DNA of 64,000 bases from Brachionus koreanus (lineage: Eukaryota > Rotifera > Eurotatoria > Ploima > Brachionidae). The stretch is from contig PJRA01000453.1 in assembly GCA_016987375.1 (NCBI GenBank), positions 744,884 to 808,883 of the forward strand. The letters are read 5' to 3'. Made by a program: the position numbers and the translations under genes. This document shows positions 22,201-33,570 of the stretch, piece after piece (position 1 is the stretch's first letter; every line of letters starts with the position of its first letter). The notes below the pieces were generated by a model that saw only the letters and a list, made by a program, of their open reading frames with translations, was not told where the DNA came from and searched no databases.

Positions 22201-22618
22201 ATTCGTTGTTGATGGTTGTAAGGGTGCCGTAGCTGGACGCATTCGACATGCCATTCTGGGACACCGACTGGGTTCTCAGACCGTAGCCTTGTTCGAGCAG
22301 CTTTTGAATCACTTTCAAGTAGGTCGGAGCGTAGTAGTTCAAATTTTGTGGCGTTATGGCTAGTAGAATTTTTTCCAGCGCTTCGATTGTATTCTCTATG
22401 TACTTGGCGTATTTGTAGCCGTTGTTTAGTGCCCATTTCAAATTCTGGTACAAGTATTCGCCTATTTTGGACAATTTCTCCGGATGAACAGTCGCATAGT
22501 AGAGCAGCTTGTCCACTTCGTTTTTTACCAGCGGCGCGTCGTTCTGACGCGGATAGATATTGTCCACTTTGCGCTTATATTTTGGATAGAAGCAGCAGCA
22601 AGCACAGCATGATGACAT
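19226..22618 (-). CDS. EFR3: EFR3 homologue (plasma-membrane anchor of PI4-kinase III alpha)
   Basis: One uninterrupted frame of 1130 residues. I take the start at 22618 rather than the in-frame ATG at 22660 because it places MSSCCACCCFYPKYKRKVDNIYP at the N-terminus. This matches the cysteine cluster that is palmitoylated in EFR3/rolling blackout, followed by KYKRxVDNIFP. The armadillo/HEAT-like body follows (VDKLLYYATVHPEKLSKIGEYL, EIRTSGLQCLATMV). EFR3 docks the TTC7-FAM126-PI4KA complex at the plasma membrane to make PI4P. It is about 300 residues longer than human EFR3A/B because of acidic and Ser/Asn-rich insertions (around residues 260-340 and 930-1130). It is intronless and clearly more GC-rich than its flanks. 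Identity is secure. Confidence 0.93.
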   Translation of the reverse strand: MSSCCACCCFYPKYKRKVDNIYPRQNDAPLVKNEVDKLLYYATVHPEKLSKIGEYLYQNLKWALNNGYKYAKYIENTIEALEKILLAITPQNLNYYAPTYLKVIQKLLEQGYGLRTQSVSQNGMSNASSYGTLTTINNESLRYQKKAAGLFQKFCEKESSNLSNYNLNFDQFVCQFSSLCFNNNKEEAIRAEIRTSGLQCLATMVHRLVPDDNLRAGYIWDNVDKIVAGILFIIHERYLARDAKNNDRHDQSDYDYNEDEQELTEYIYGDLYMSTRLRRSVDKMGSESALKVEFKRDSECADEENVVISLNENRTNTEQPDPEHEAKTLLRNICNKADYTTISKIVVPILDFLDDNTQHGWNLTKFVRCIFLIVIYNVRQQHAFVVRELLKHLDSHRNSRAPLKCKIIRTIILCTKISAMQSVGTTGQIIDIFNNLLKHMNISVEKSYNLSSQKADNLSDENKLQKEIISAMRQFTENMPDYAKNDILVFFARQINTQQFSYFELSGNAQTDKNELELLNSRKRVKYYECLYEICTRYKPVQVFGAFGSQQFLEDSLKLILVSDYASRKKANEILQLLIDKYQMLERIHALKPGTYRVPVLKKNFKSATSLNDSALSLNKHETKQTLSRNQTFLSQLSLDDRNRTKYRSSRDDSMFMRKHGRTILAHFNEYLFIANNRRENYESVYVTLSLIVLGFLNDSEFLVDFLRFGFYVQDLALLNHDSAPFNFSLQCSVHKFICAYFLLVAKWSQIGDLYDYVSEICDMRRRKDLYKFVYPEYILLDSASDSGIQSQVSSFSEIESELRRDMTESAKDYRAYVDKLSRNSDNEIDWCVKLSPWMFDKKRIEQILVRNNVSKNLLITSAEYTLSLAYVQALPCVQSAMRYRNPYSNESETADEEAFNRGHSRGFSGISQSNQTPRRSIDMDSMDDDTSYDSASQISIDHGFELDPKLKENMKFYIDDNQTTITSVNGMRSNYVDLTSFDTIRRMLFNSGSNVNASNLSNSGLGVGSSTHGPNSSIAPAGMPPFGINVSVDDQHEKNQKIIRDFYQMPFDELKQNLLRTNQNLMCNEKYQQVFDFVSKDFADPNKSNASVSSLSTNASVQSHLNKENLNQSKSVTLGDIDFPKLFIN

Positions 22619-22970
22619 TATTTTTGTCTGGCTGAATAGAATCCTAACTTTTACAATCAAAGGTCGCAGAAAAAAAAATTAAATCTAAAACTTGTTTTTA
22701 TTTTAATTTTATTTTAGAAAATAAATTTTTCAAAATTTTTAAATTTTGTCTATTTTTTTTTTTTTTAATTTTTTTAATTTTCAATCGGAATTAACTTAAA
22801 AATCTATAAAATAAAAAACAAAATTAATAATAACATTTTTTTACTTTTAGAGTTGTTAAAAATTGCAACTAACTAACTAAGTAGTAATAGAATCAGAATC
22901 AATTAGCTTGATTGAAAGACTAAATATTGCTTTATTCGAAGGCTTACCAATGCATACATCATTTATATTA
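22619..22970. other. EFR3 5' flank
   Basis: AT-rich flank with poly-T runs, presumably holding the EFR3 promoter; no other feature recognised. Confidence 0.4.
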
Positions 22971-23195
22971 TTAACACTAGAAGCACCAAGCATTTTTTCA
23001 GGTTTTTTTAATCCATAAATATTTTATAAAAAAACTAAAATAATTTTACAAAGTAATATCATTTTTTAAAGAAAATTTTAAAATCTACATAATTCAAAAA
23101 AGATATATTTATTTGAAAAATCCATTCAAAAAATATGAGGATTTAAAAATTTTTCAAACGAGTCAAAATGACTCGTTTGGTGCTTCTAGTGTTAA
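22971..23195. mobile_element. piggyBac-type MITE 1 (TTAA target site)
   Basis: A 225 bp element bounded by TTAA at both ends with perfect 19 bp inverted termini TTAACACTAGAAGCACCAA. A subterminal palindrome AAACGAGTCAAAATGACTCG lies next to the right terminus. TTAA duplication plus CACTAG termini is the piggyBac signature. It has no coding capacity. Confidence 0.85.
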
Positions 23196-24061
23196 TGTTG
23201 GTATTTATTTAAAGTTAAAGCCACATTGGCAATTATACTATGTATAAAAAATAAATAAAAAAAAGTTCTTTAATTAACAAAATAAATTCAGTGAACTTGA
23301 GTTACAAAAAAAAATTGACAAATTCAAAAATAAATTGAACAAATTAGTCATTAGCAGTCATAGGTTTCTTAGAGTAGAACTGACTTTAAAAAATTTAATT
23401 TCTATGAAAATTTTTTCATACAAAAATAATGATAAGATTTAGATCTAACAAACTTAGTTCACAATGCTTAAAATTTTCGATTTATAGGAATTTTCCAAAT
23501 TCAAAAATTAAATTTTCTAAATTACTCTCTTCGAGAAAAAATTGCTTTCAATTTCCTTTAAATTGTGCAGAGATGAGAATCCAAAGGATCGGCTCTGCGT
23601 ACCAAACTCAATCCTAACCCAAACTTGATACTCGAAAAAAATCATTGCTAATGCCTGAAACTATGTGATAAAATCTTGAAATTTTAAATAAAATATTTTT
23701 ATTCATATCTAACTTTGATCTAGGAAATATTTTTTTCATTTTAGAGAAATGATTTTCAGCGCATCTAATTTCAATTGAATACATTTTCTTTAAAAAATAT
23801 AATAATTTTTCTTTAGATTTAGAAACTTATTTGAAGGAATCGAAAAATTGCCTATAGATCTTAAAAGTAAAAAATAACTCAGACTTGAACTTAAAATTTA
23901 GGCATTTTATTTTTAAATTTAATCTTTTCTATTAAATAATTTATAAAAGCTTTTTACAGCTTTAAATCTAAACGATTAGGAAAAAATAACTACTTTAGTA
24001 CATATTTATTTATCAGACAAATCTTTTCGAATTGAAAAAAAAATATTTTTAATGAGATCAT
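23196..24061. other. Intergenic, LSM3 3' side
   Basis: About 870 AT-rich bases with no gene or repeat recognised, between MITE 1 and the last LSM3 exon. Confidence 0.4.
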
Positions 24062-25429
24062 TTAGACAGTGTTTCTGGTCAATGGGGATACTAAAATAAC
24101 ACCGTCACCGCGAACAAACAGCATCGGAATTGTTCTTTTTGTAGGCTTAATGGAAAATAAATAAAAAATTAATCCTCAAGCTTTAAACGACTTAGAAGAA
24201 AGCAAATTTTCGAAAAATAATGGAAAATCTCAAAATAGGAGCACATTTATTATGATTTTGTTTATTTAATTAATTATTATTGCCAAATTTATCATTTTAT
24301 TGTTTTAAATTTGAGAGGAAAATTATTCAGTTCTTCTCTGCAACTGAACAAATCATTGATTATTTGATTTGTTTGATAAAACATTGGGAAATTAAATTTC
24401 TTTGTGCCTAGACAAACAAATCGACTAAAATTTTTTGAAATTCTTGCTTAAATAATGTCCAGATTAATTAAGTATGATAGTTTAAAAACAAAACAGACTT
24501 AAATAACAACGCAGTCTAAAACGATGAGCATTTTCGTTTTTTTAGATTTTAAATAATCTATTTAAGGACACAAAAATAAAGAATATCCAACAATTTATTT
24601 GAATGAATAAACTGCATGAATGTTGCTATACTTAAATTTAGAAAATTTTTGAATAAATAATGTTTCAAAATAAATAAACTAAAGGTAAGAACAATGAAAT
24701 ATTGAAGAAAAAAAAACTCCATTCTAATTTGAAAATTAAAAAAAAATGTCGATTATTCTCTTTTTTTTTAAAACTAAAACTCAATTTTTTTTTTTTTTAA
24801 TTAATTAAGAAAATTTCTTATCACCTGTCATTTTATTTTTCGTAAAATATGCCAATAAAATAATTTTAGATTAAAACTCCAAGGGTATAAACATGAAATT
24901 TCTTTGAAAAGAGAAACAAATTGACCCGTTTTAATACAAGCCCGTGGCATAATTTAAAATTCAAGCTAATGATGTTTAACAAAGCCTTTTTAAATTCACA
25001 AGAAAATTGGAAAAAATTCAAATTAGCTTTAATCTAATGTTGACTACGGCAAAAGTTTGCTTTCTCTAAATGGGTCAATTGCTTTTCACATTTACTTTAT
25101 AGACTTCTTCATAAGTTTCTTCATCTATTTCTACCGAGGTTACTGTTTCCTCTACTTCGCCCAGGACCATGTTCAAATGCTGGTCATAAGACTTAACAAT
25201 TTTAGCTTATTTTCATATAAAATTGGCACATTAGTCTTTATATTTACATGCAATCTTCCTCTGAGCTCGCGGTCACTTCTCATTTTCACATATATTCTCT
25301 CGTCTAGACTCAATTTTATCAAATCTAAAGGCTCTTCGATTGTTTGGGTGGATATGGGCTGTCAAATATACATATTGAAAGTCGAGTCTAATCGTATAAG
25401 AAAAAACCTACTTGCTCTTCTTCAGTCAT
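24062..25429 (-). CDS. LSM3: U6 snRNA-associated Sm-like protein LSm3
   Basis: Four small exons: 25429-25412 (MTEEEQ), 25358-25248, 25191-25096 and 24145-24062, all phase 0, giving 102 residues, exactly the human length. Sm1 is seen in [20 protein letters not shown] and [20 protein letters not shown]; Sm2 in [17 protein letters not shown]. LSm3 is a ring subunit of both LSm2-8 (nuclear, U6 3' end, splicing) and LSm1-7 (cytoplasmic decapping and decay). The third intron (25095-24146) is 950 nt while the other two are 53-56 nt. Because each exon is short, the gene gives no long open frame and is easily missed. Homology is near-identical across the fold. Confidence 0.95.
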
Positions 25430-26298
25430 CTCGTTTTTCAAAGCAAAAAAAAATTGAGATAAATTAAAAATTATTTTTATACTATCTATCCAAAATAAAT
25501 TTTATGTTCAAAATGCTAAATTTTTGCTAGCAGAAAAACATAACAAGCTACCTAAATTGTCTTCATAATTATCCCACTCTTTTTCCAAAATTATTCAAGT
25601 CTGAACATTACTCTTATTGCTGTCTTGGCTACATTACAACATTTTGTATTTGTTTCCCTGGCAAAATACCTATTTGATTGATTTTAATTCATAATTTTAA
25701 TTATAATATGTGACAAATATTTAGAAACGATTGTTTCTAGCACTAAGAATTATGCTTTTTTTCTTTTCATTCCTTTATTGATTTGTGAATCCATCTCGAT
25801 AGAACGTTTCACGAAAACCCAATTCTAATATTCTTCCAAAATCTCATGTTACATGAAAATTAATCACATAAATAATTAAAGTTGTTTGACTAGAAGCCAC
25901 AAATATTCAGTTGTATTTACTCTGCAACTCTTTTTTTTTCAAAATGTTTTTTTTTTAGTTAAAACCAAACATCCCGATCAGATTTAGTTTATACTAAATC
26001 CTTAATTTATATTCATTATCAAATTATTAATTGATTTTTTTCTAGAGAAAATTTTTTTTATTTTTAAATTTCAATTTTCAGATAATTTAAGTGAGCATTA
26101 GTTAAATTCAATTTATTAGTGATCTATACCTGGAAATTTTGTCCTGTAATAATTCTAAATTATATAATTATGTTTTAGCTGAGGACTAATTTTATCTTAA
26201 TGACTTTTAAAATAAGCATAAGATTTAAACTGAATTGTGTATCGTCAGTTATTGATTTTGAATACATAATTTCAATTTATCCCCAATAGTATGATTAA
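25430..26298. other. Intergenic upstream of LSM3
   Basis: AT-rich flank; no exon, repeat pair or RNA gene seen. Confidence 0.4.
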
Positions 26299-27000
26299 AT
26301 GATGAAAATCAAAACCCTAGATTTAAATAAATTAATTACATCTAAAGAGCATAATCTTTATTCTGAAGAAAAAATATCGATTTTTAATTTTGTTACAAAA
26401 ATAACCGGAAATTTTATCTATGAAGAAAAATATTTGGGTCTTGTCCAATATGTGATCATTTTACTTAATAATGCTTTTTTTGTGAACAAGACTGATCAAC
26501 AAATCAATGACTACTTAATGTTTGAATAAAAAACATAAAAATTAAGATGAAGATAAAAAAATTTTGTAATGAATGTTTTTATTCTTGATATCAGTCCTCA
26601 AAGATTGATTTAAATGCTCCACAAGAACTACATCGCCATGAAAAATGGCATATTTGGCACTGGTAGATCTTTTTCTTTGCTTCAAATTTATTACTGTACC
26701 AAATTTTTTGTACTAAGATTAATAGAATTTCTAATCGTTTTGGATTTAGCCAATCTAAGCTTTTTTCTCAAAAGGTTTTAAATCCTCAAAGAATACTTTA
26801 ATCTGAAGGAGCATTAGCTCGGTACAGAAAACAAATAAATATCTATAGTTTATAAAATTTAAATTAACAGTCTTGTTGACAAAACCAGTATTATTAAAGT
26901 GATCCCATTTTTTGCGATCAATTGATCACATATTGGCCAAGACCCAAATATTTCAAAAAAACTAAAAGATTAGAAACATGTGCATTTTATCAGTTGAACT
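26299..27000. pseudogene. Inverted pair of decayed ORF fragments (unknown mobile element?)
   Basis: A sequence near 26427-26503 (+) recurs inverted at about 26955-26862, with a ~20 bp extra block in the second copy; both arms encode GFVNKT/FFVNKT-like peptides. The plus arm ends an open frame of 76 codons (26299-26529). The minus arm continues, with one apparent frameshift in an A-run, into LDWLNPKRLEILLILVQKIW and then YQCQICHFSWRCSSCGAF, a C-x2-C...C-x2-C pattern ending at a stop near 26590. A zinc-ribbon transposase of the ISXO2/IS1595 kind is one possibility, but the resemblance is weak. I do not assign a function. Confidence 0.35.
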
Positions 27001-27472
27001 CAGACAAAAATAGTTCAATGTCCTTTAACTTGATCTTTAAAAATTAAACAAAATTACCAAAATTTTCATTACATAAATTCAAAATTGATAAAAATAAATG
27101 AGTCCATTGAAAAAATTTAAAAATACAGCTCTTAGAGCCTAATAACAACGAAAAAATTGTTAATTTAAATTTGAATTTAAAAAAAAACATAATGAAGAAA
27201 TCAGATCTAAATTAAATATTTAAAAAGTAATAATGAAATAACAGGAAGTCTTGTCAATATCTTTTTTTTAATTGCTATCAAAATAATTTGGTGAACAAAA
27301 ATAAAGAAAAATTAATTTTTCCAAATTAAAGTTAAACAAAATTGATAATGATTTAATTTATCAAAGGCTATAAAGTTTAAATAAGCTTTAGAATTTAATT
27401 GAATCTGAAAAGAAAAGGTATATATGAAATATATAAAAATTCAAATTTTTTATTAAATTTAATCTTTGTTTT

Positions 27473-27608
27473 AGATTTAAATTCAAATTTTGAATTTCAT
27501 CATTTTGCCTTCTCTTCAAAAAACATCAAATCAAATTAGACCTTAAAATAAATATAAAATTTACTTTTAAAAGAAAAGGTAAAAACGATGAAATTCAAAT
27601 TTGAATCT
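27473..27608. repeat. Imperfect inverted repeat
   Basis: Arms at about 27473-27516 and 27570-27608 are inverted relatives sharing TTGAATTTCATC and a CCTT/TCTT edge, separated by ~55 bp. A third partial copy of the right arm lies near 27411. It could be a foldback element or chance enrichment in AT-rich DNA. It sits 100-230 bp upstream of the MED23 start. Confidence 0.4.
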
Positions 27609-27702
27609 AATATAAAATAAACTTAATTTTTCACCAAAAAATTTTCAAACAAAAAATTTTTTCTTACAAAAAATTAGACATAATTGTTCAAATGAAAATA
27701 AA

Positions 27703-30700
27703 ATGGCAACTGTTAGAGATCAAATAAAATTCATAATCAATAAAGCTTTTGTAATTTTAATTGAAAAAAATAATTAGGTATCTAATTTATCTCTATATTT
27801 TAGTCGTTTGAGACCATCGATGAATATTCTTATGCCAGCACAAGCATCGACATTGTCAGTCAACAATTGAAAATTTGCTACAATGATTTAGTCAATTTGT
27901 ACGATTCAATATCAAAGCAGGCAGAGGTAAATGAAAAACAATTAAAATTCAAATGAAATTGTTTTTTTTGTTCCAAAGGGTCAAGAGCCCGATGCAGGCA
28001 ATAAAAAGGAAGCAATTAGTGAATTAGTCAATCAAATATTTCAGCAAAAACATACCAAAAAACAGCTTTTAATCATTCGTCTAGTGACAATGCTAGTCGA
28101 TAACAAAGTAATAGAAGTTAGGTTTGCAAGCGAGTTCATGCTTAGCAATTTGACGTATTCAATCAGCAGCGAAAGATCAGAAAACTCTGATGTATCCGCA
28201 AGTCCTTATATTTGGTGCAAAATACTTGACTGCATTCGAAATTTTATAGTTCAACATGACTACAAGTCTTGCCGAGATATACTTAGAATGCTGCTTGATC
28301 TAGTCAAGAAAATTCCCCATGATGAATCAAGTGTGCCGCCTCAATTGGAAAGCGAGGCATGGTTTTCGAAATCGGCGCGCAAAAATAAACTTGTAGCTGA
28401 CCGAAGTGTACTCATTGATGACCAGCCAGTGATCTATAGCCATCAGTTTGCTTCATCAGAAACAAACGATATAAAACTGGAATCTTTATTCGAGGTAAAT
28501 TTGTCATTTGGAAAAGAAAGAAAAAAATAATTTTTTATTTTCAAAATAGATAATTAATTTTTTAATGAACAAAAATAATTATTTCATGCCAAGATATTTG
28601 GCTTTAAACGAGATTAAAATTGTAATATCATTTGGAAAAGAACCATACCATAAAGTACAAATATATTTTTGATTTAAGAAAAAAAATAATAAATAATTTC
28701 TTAATCAAGAGATTTCATAAGTTATTTACTGATTTTATACATTCATTCTTGCCTATTGCCAACATGATGTCGGTCTCGGGCAGAGATAGACTTATCCCTA
28801 TAGTCGGATTTTCAAATTTGTACAATTTGTACAGTTTTTGGCGCTACAATCCAACAGGCTGCAAATTTAATTCCAGTGGTCCTTTACCTTATTATAAAGT
28901 AACTTTTAAATGAAAAAAAAATCAAAAAAAATTTTGAAAAAATTTTTTATTCAGCATGTAACAAAACCTCATCCGGAGTTTTTTTTTTACATTCTTCGTC
29001 AAAATACTACTCAGTACTTGTTGCTTAGTTTGATGAATTTAAATCGTACCATTAAGACCAGATATCCAGTATTGGAAAATCAATTTGTCAATGCTATTGT
29101 ATTCACCATGGAGTTGACCGAACAAAATCCAAACAACATTTTTGGTATTTTCTTTTCATATACATATAAATGTTTTTTATAATCAAATAAAAGTATATAA
29201 AATTTTAAAAAAAAAGAAAATTTAAGAATTTGGAACAATTTGGTCAACAATTTGATCTATTTGATTCAAATAATTCATATGCCATCTTTCATTCAAGAAT
29301 TGATTTCAATTGTAATTAATTTAAATTAGAAAAAAAGCTATTTGTTTTTTTTTTTCTAATTTTTATTTTCTCAAAAGCTTAAAGAAAAAAATCACAGTTT
29401 TAGAGAAAGTCGAGATTGGCTCATGTGGTTTTTTTTGATGATAATGGTGACCAACATAGCCAAGAATTGTTTTACCGAAATTTTCAAATTATGTGATGTC
29501 CTATACAAAGAAAATGAACAACTGCCAAGACCAGAAATGAACTCTATTTATTCAATAATTAAATTGGCACCGTTGGCTGTTTACATATCAATAAGTTCTT
29601 CTTTTGGCGCACAAGAAAACGCCTCAGGACAAAATTCTAAAACCAAAACACTAGTTTTTCCTGAATATTTAATGGACCATTACAATTTTCTTCAAGAATG
29701 CATCAGTTTTCAGCATCAAAATGACTATGCATTAGCCATTTGTCTTAATGCTTGTAAGAAGCATATAAATTCTAATTTTTTTTTAATTTTTTTTTCTAAA
29801 TTTAAAATTTAATTTTAGACTCGTATGATACTTCACATTTAATGCAGCTATTTAACTCGCTTTTGGACAAAATTGGTAAGAATGCTCAAATTCAAATGTC
29901 TCAAAATCAAATGCCAATTGTCAATTCTCCATCTGGAATGACTAGCCCTAATAATTTGGTCAATTCAATATTCACTACGCATCAACCTTTGGCCATGGAG
30001 GTGATCAGCTTTCTCAACTTGCATGTTCGATTTACGTAAAAATTCGATTTTTTTTTATTAAACAAAAAATTTAAACAAAAAAATCTATTCTAATAGTTTA
30101 ACGGGCTATTTAACTAACATTTTAAATCAACGAACACCTCAAAGGACAATTAATATGAACATTCCTGTATCAATTGTAGAAACACTAGCTAGACTTGTAA
30201 TTTACGATCCTGACAATTTTGTCAAATACTTAAATCGTAAAAATTAAAAATTGATTTTTTTTTTAAAATAAATTTTTCTTTCATTTAGAACATTTTTGGC
30301 AAGGCCTTTTATCTGTAAATACGAGCACATTAGCTCAACTTCAATCCAACCAGTCTGGTCAAAATGTGCACTTATCGTATTTTTACCAACAAATGAATTT
30401 GCTAATTGAAATGATAACTTTCCGTCTTAAACAATTAAGTTTTACGCATAAGACAACTTTTTTGATTCTAATCAATAGCTTATATACTCATCCGTCATTG
30501 AGTGCAAATGTGGCACAAGCTGCACAGGCTCAAAAGCCGGTCCAAAGCACACCCCAGATGCCTCAGCTAAAAGTCGATCAAATAAATTTCTTAAAACATC
30601 CGTTGATTTACATGAATTCCCAATATGCCATGCTGAAAATTCTGTCAAGTTACAATGGCGGAGATTTCTATGAATTGCTAAACAGTTTGCATCCAACTAG

Positions 30701-33570
30701 CAAGCATTCGCCAGCATTGTTCGTAAATCAAGAATCTGAAGAAATAAATAAAGCTATAATTTTTGTCATTGCTCGTTCTGTTCATTTGACCTGTAAAATT
30801 CAACAATTTTTTAAACTTAATTTTTGATTACATTGTTTTTTTTTTATTGTAAATTAAAGCTTCTGATCTTTGTCCATTTGAAAATAAAGAAAAAGATGAC
30901 ATGCTAAAAAATTTGCTTAAAGACATTATTCAAAAAACACCAATATTTTTTCATGAGCACACGCTTGATTATTTTCCAAAAGTGATGCAGGATTTTTTGA
31001 AACGCGAACAACAGCAGATGCGTCCAGATTTGATCTATACAGACTCGTCAAATAGGCAGTACAAAATGGCCCTGAAAAACAAAGTAGACGAAGATGTTGT
31101 CCGATTTTTGGGTTAAAATATATATCCATAAAATTAATGTTTAAATTTATTTTATTTTTTGTTTTAGAGTCTAAAGCAGCTAATCAAACCATGGCTATAT
31201 TCCAACAGCCTAACCAAATAAATGCTCTGACTTATTTTAGTGTTTTTTTTAATGTTCTGCTAAACCATTCATACAGTCCAAATTTAAACAAATTATTAGG
31301 GGATTTATGCTAGTAACAGCTAGATATTTATATATATATTTTATATAAATCTAATTTTATAATTTTAAGCTGCATAAATGGACTTGATAACAGAAAATTA
31401 AGTCAATCATTGCGCACATTTTGCGACTATTTAGTAATAGAATGCTCAAACAAATCAGTGGATGTTATTAATAGTGTAAACTAAAAATTTAAGTTTTTAT
31501 TTAGAAAAAAAAATTCAAAATTTATTATAAGTATTGCAGCATTGTGGTTCAGATGATAACAAATTTCAGTTTGTTTTCCTACGATCGATTTTTGTACATA
31601 ATGGTGATTAAATTTAAAAATTTTTTTTAAACTTGTTAAACTGAATTTTTTTTTGCTAAGACCTTTCGAAGCTTTGATGAAAACGATTGTCTTTTGTCAT
31701 TTGAAATTTTAAATTTTGTCCTCACAAACAACATGGACTTTAACTCTAAATTAAATGATTATTTTAATGTAATTTTTTATTGTTTTAAAATAAATTATAA
31801 AATGGATGGTTGAATAAAAAATTTATTAGTGCTGGAATGCGCATTCAGAAGGTGATGAATGGAATCCGTCTTTTTACGGTCAGTACATTCAGACTCATCC
31901 AGAGAAGCACTTTTTTGACAATCTAAAAGAAAAGTGCAATGTTCCTATCAACGAAGCCATTATAAATACTTATTATGGGAGTTTGATTCTTCGTTGCTTG
32001 CCAATTCTTGATTTTTTGAACAATCGATACATTGAACTAAAAAGTCAGTCAACCAGTGCAGAAAATTTGTTGGATCAATTGAATCATTTGTACAAATTCC
32101 ACTATAATCCAATATCGTATGTATACAACACGTACATGTATTACAATAATAAATTTCAATCTGCTGCTGCCATGGGTATAGACATGCTGAGTAGAAGCAA
32201 AAAAAAACGATTGTTTTTTATTCTAACAGGTAGAAAAAAGTGAAAAAAATTTAAATTTATTAAAAAAAAAAATATGAAATTTTTCTTAGTCCAAAACTGT
32301 GTTCAATTTTCAAACCGTTTTCGCAATTATCTTTCTCAAGTGAATATCCAAGAGTTGAACAATCCAGATATATCAGTGAACATTGACTATAGCTATTATT
32401 ATGAACTAATTCAACGTTTGGTTAAAAATATCCTTTTTAGATTTAAATTTAAATTTAGTAGAAATCATTTTTTTTTCTTTAACAGTTTTTTTTTTGCACG
32501 AATTTTAGACCAAGAGTCGAACCAGAATTTTTTGTCTTTAAAAAGCGAATTTCAAAATCCATCTTGTCACATGCTCTATGAAACTCTTTGCGAGTTGATA
32601 TCACTAGAGTTGTTCACCACAGATCCGTCTACATTTACACAAAATATATCCAAAAATATAATAAATATGTTTTTTGTCGGGTATTAAAATCAAAAATTAA
32701 ATTTATTTGCTTTTATTAATTTTTATATATATTCAAGAAAATTCAATGATCCACAATATCACATTGATGATAAAGTGTTTGACTATTGGACAAATGCAGC
32801 TGGTATTATCATTTCAAGTTTACCTGTAATTTTCTAGGACAAAATTGTTCTAAAAATATTGAACTTTTTTTTGTTCAGGAGTCATACTGGTATTCAATAT
32901 ATGAGGTAATATCAGATACAATGTTAAATGACCAAGTATTGAATCGATATGGGCCTTTGGAAGATAACTCAGTCTTTTTTTATCAATTTGACACATTTTT
33001 AGCGATTGAAAAAAATTGTTTTAGCCGATTAACACTGGTGATTGCACTGTTTCATTCAATACTGTGCCATTCTGATGCTAACCAATTCCAGTACTTTTTC
33101 AGGTATTTATAAACCAACACTAGATCATTTGTTCAGATAATTAAATCTAAAAAAAAAGGTTTTTAAAAGAGCGTAAACAAGAACTGGTTCGCACTGAATA
33201 CCATTTTTTATTCATATGTAAGCTTGTCGGACCTTTTTTGTCAAAAATTCACATTGAAAACACAAACTTGTTGATTGAGGTAGAGTTTTAATTTAGATTA
33301 AAACTTATAAAATTTTAGCATTATTTTTTAATTTTTTGCTTTTAGTTTGCACAAGAGCTGTATGATATGATTTATCTAGTAGATAAATCAAGTGAAAAAA
33401 TATTCAATATAGAGACGATTTGTAACTTTTTTTACCATTTAAAATACAGACACATCGGGGAGTCGATCAAAGAAAAAATACACCAAATTATGCCTAATTT
33501 TAGGCCAGAACTTAAAACTCTTTTTAAATACATAACTAGTGAATTAAATCAGCAAATTCAAAAGTCCTAG
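27703..33570 (+). CDS. MED23: Mediator complex subunit 23
   Basis: About twenty short-intron exons beginning MATVRDQIKFIINKAF (27703-27750, next exon from 27804) and ending LNQQIQKS at 33570; about 1200-1300 residues. Collinear MED23 landmarks: MVSVSGRDRLIPIVG with GPLPYYK, LENQFVNAIVFTME, SRDWLMWFFLMIM, LMDHYNFLQECIS with NDYALAICLNA, FVNQESEEINKAIIFVIAR, the region around FYGQYIQTHPEKHFFDNL, GSLILRCLPILDF, LDQLNHLYKFHYNP and the C-terminal FCNFFYHLKYRHIGESIKEK. MED23 is a tail-module subunit linking activators such as ELK1 and C/EBP to RNA polymerase II. Individual exon edges in the middle are not all checked; the identity and collinearity are secure. Confidence 0.93.

Noticed and set aside
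25057..25467. 136-codon plus-strand hydrophobic frame
   Set aside because: It is the antisense of LSM3 exons 1-3, whose protein matches the family residue for residue.
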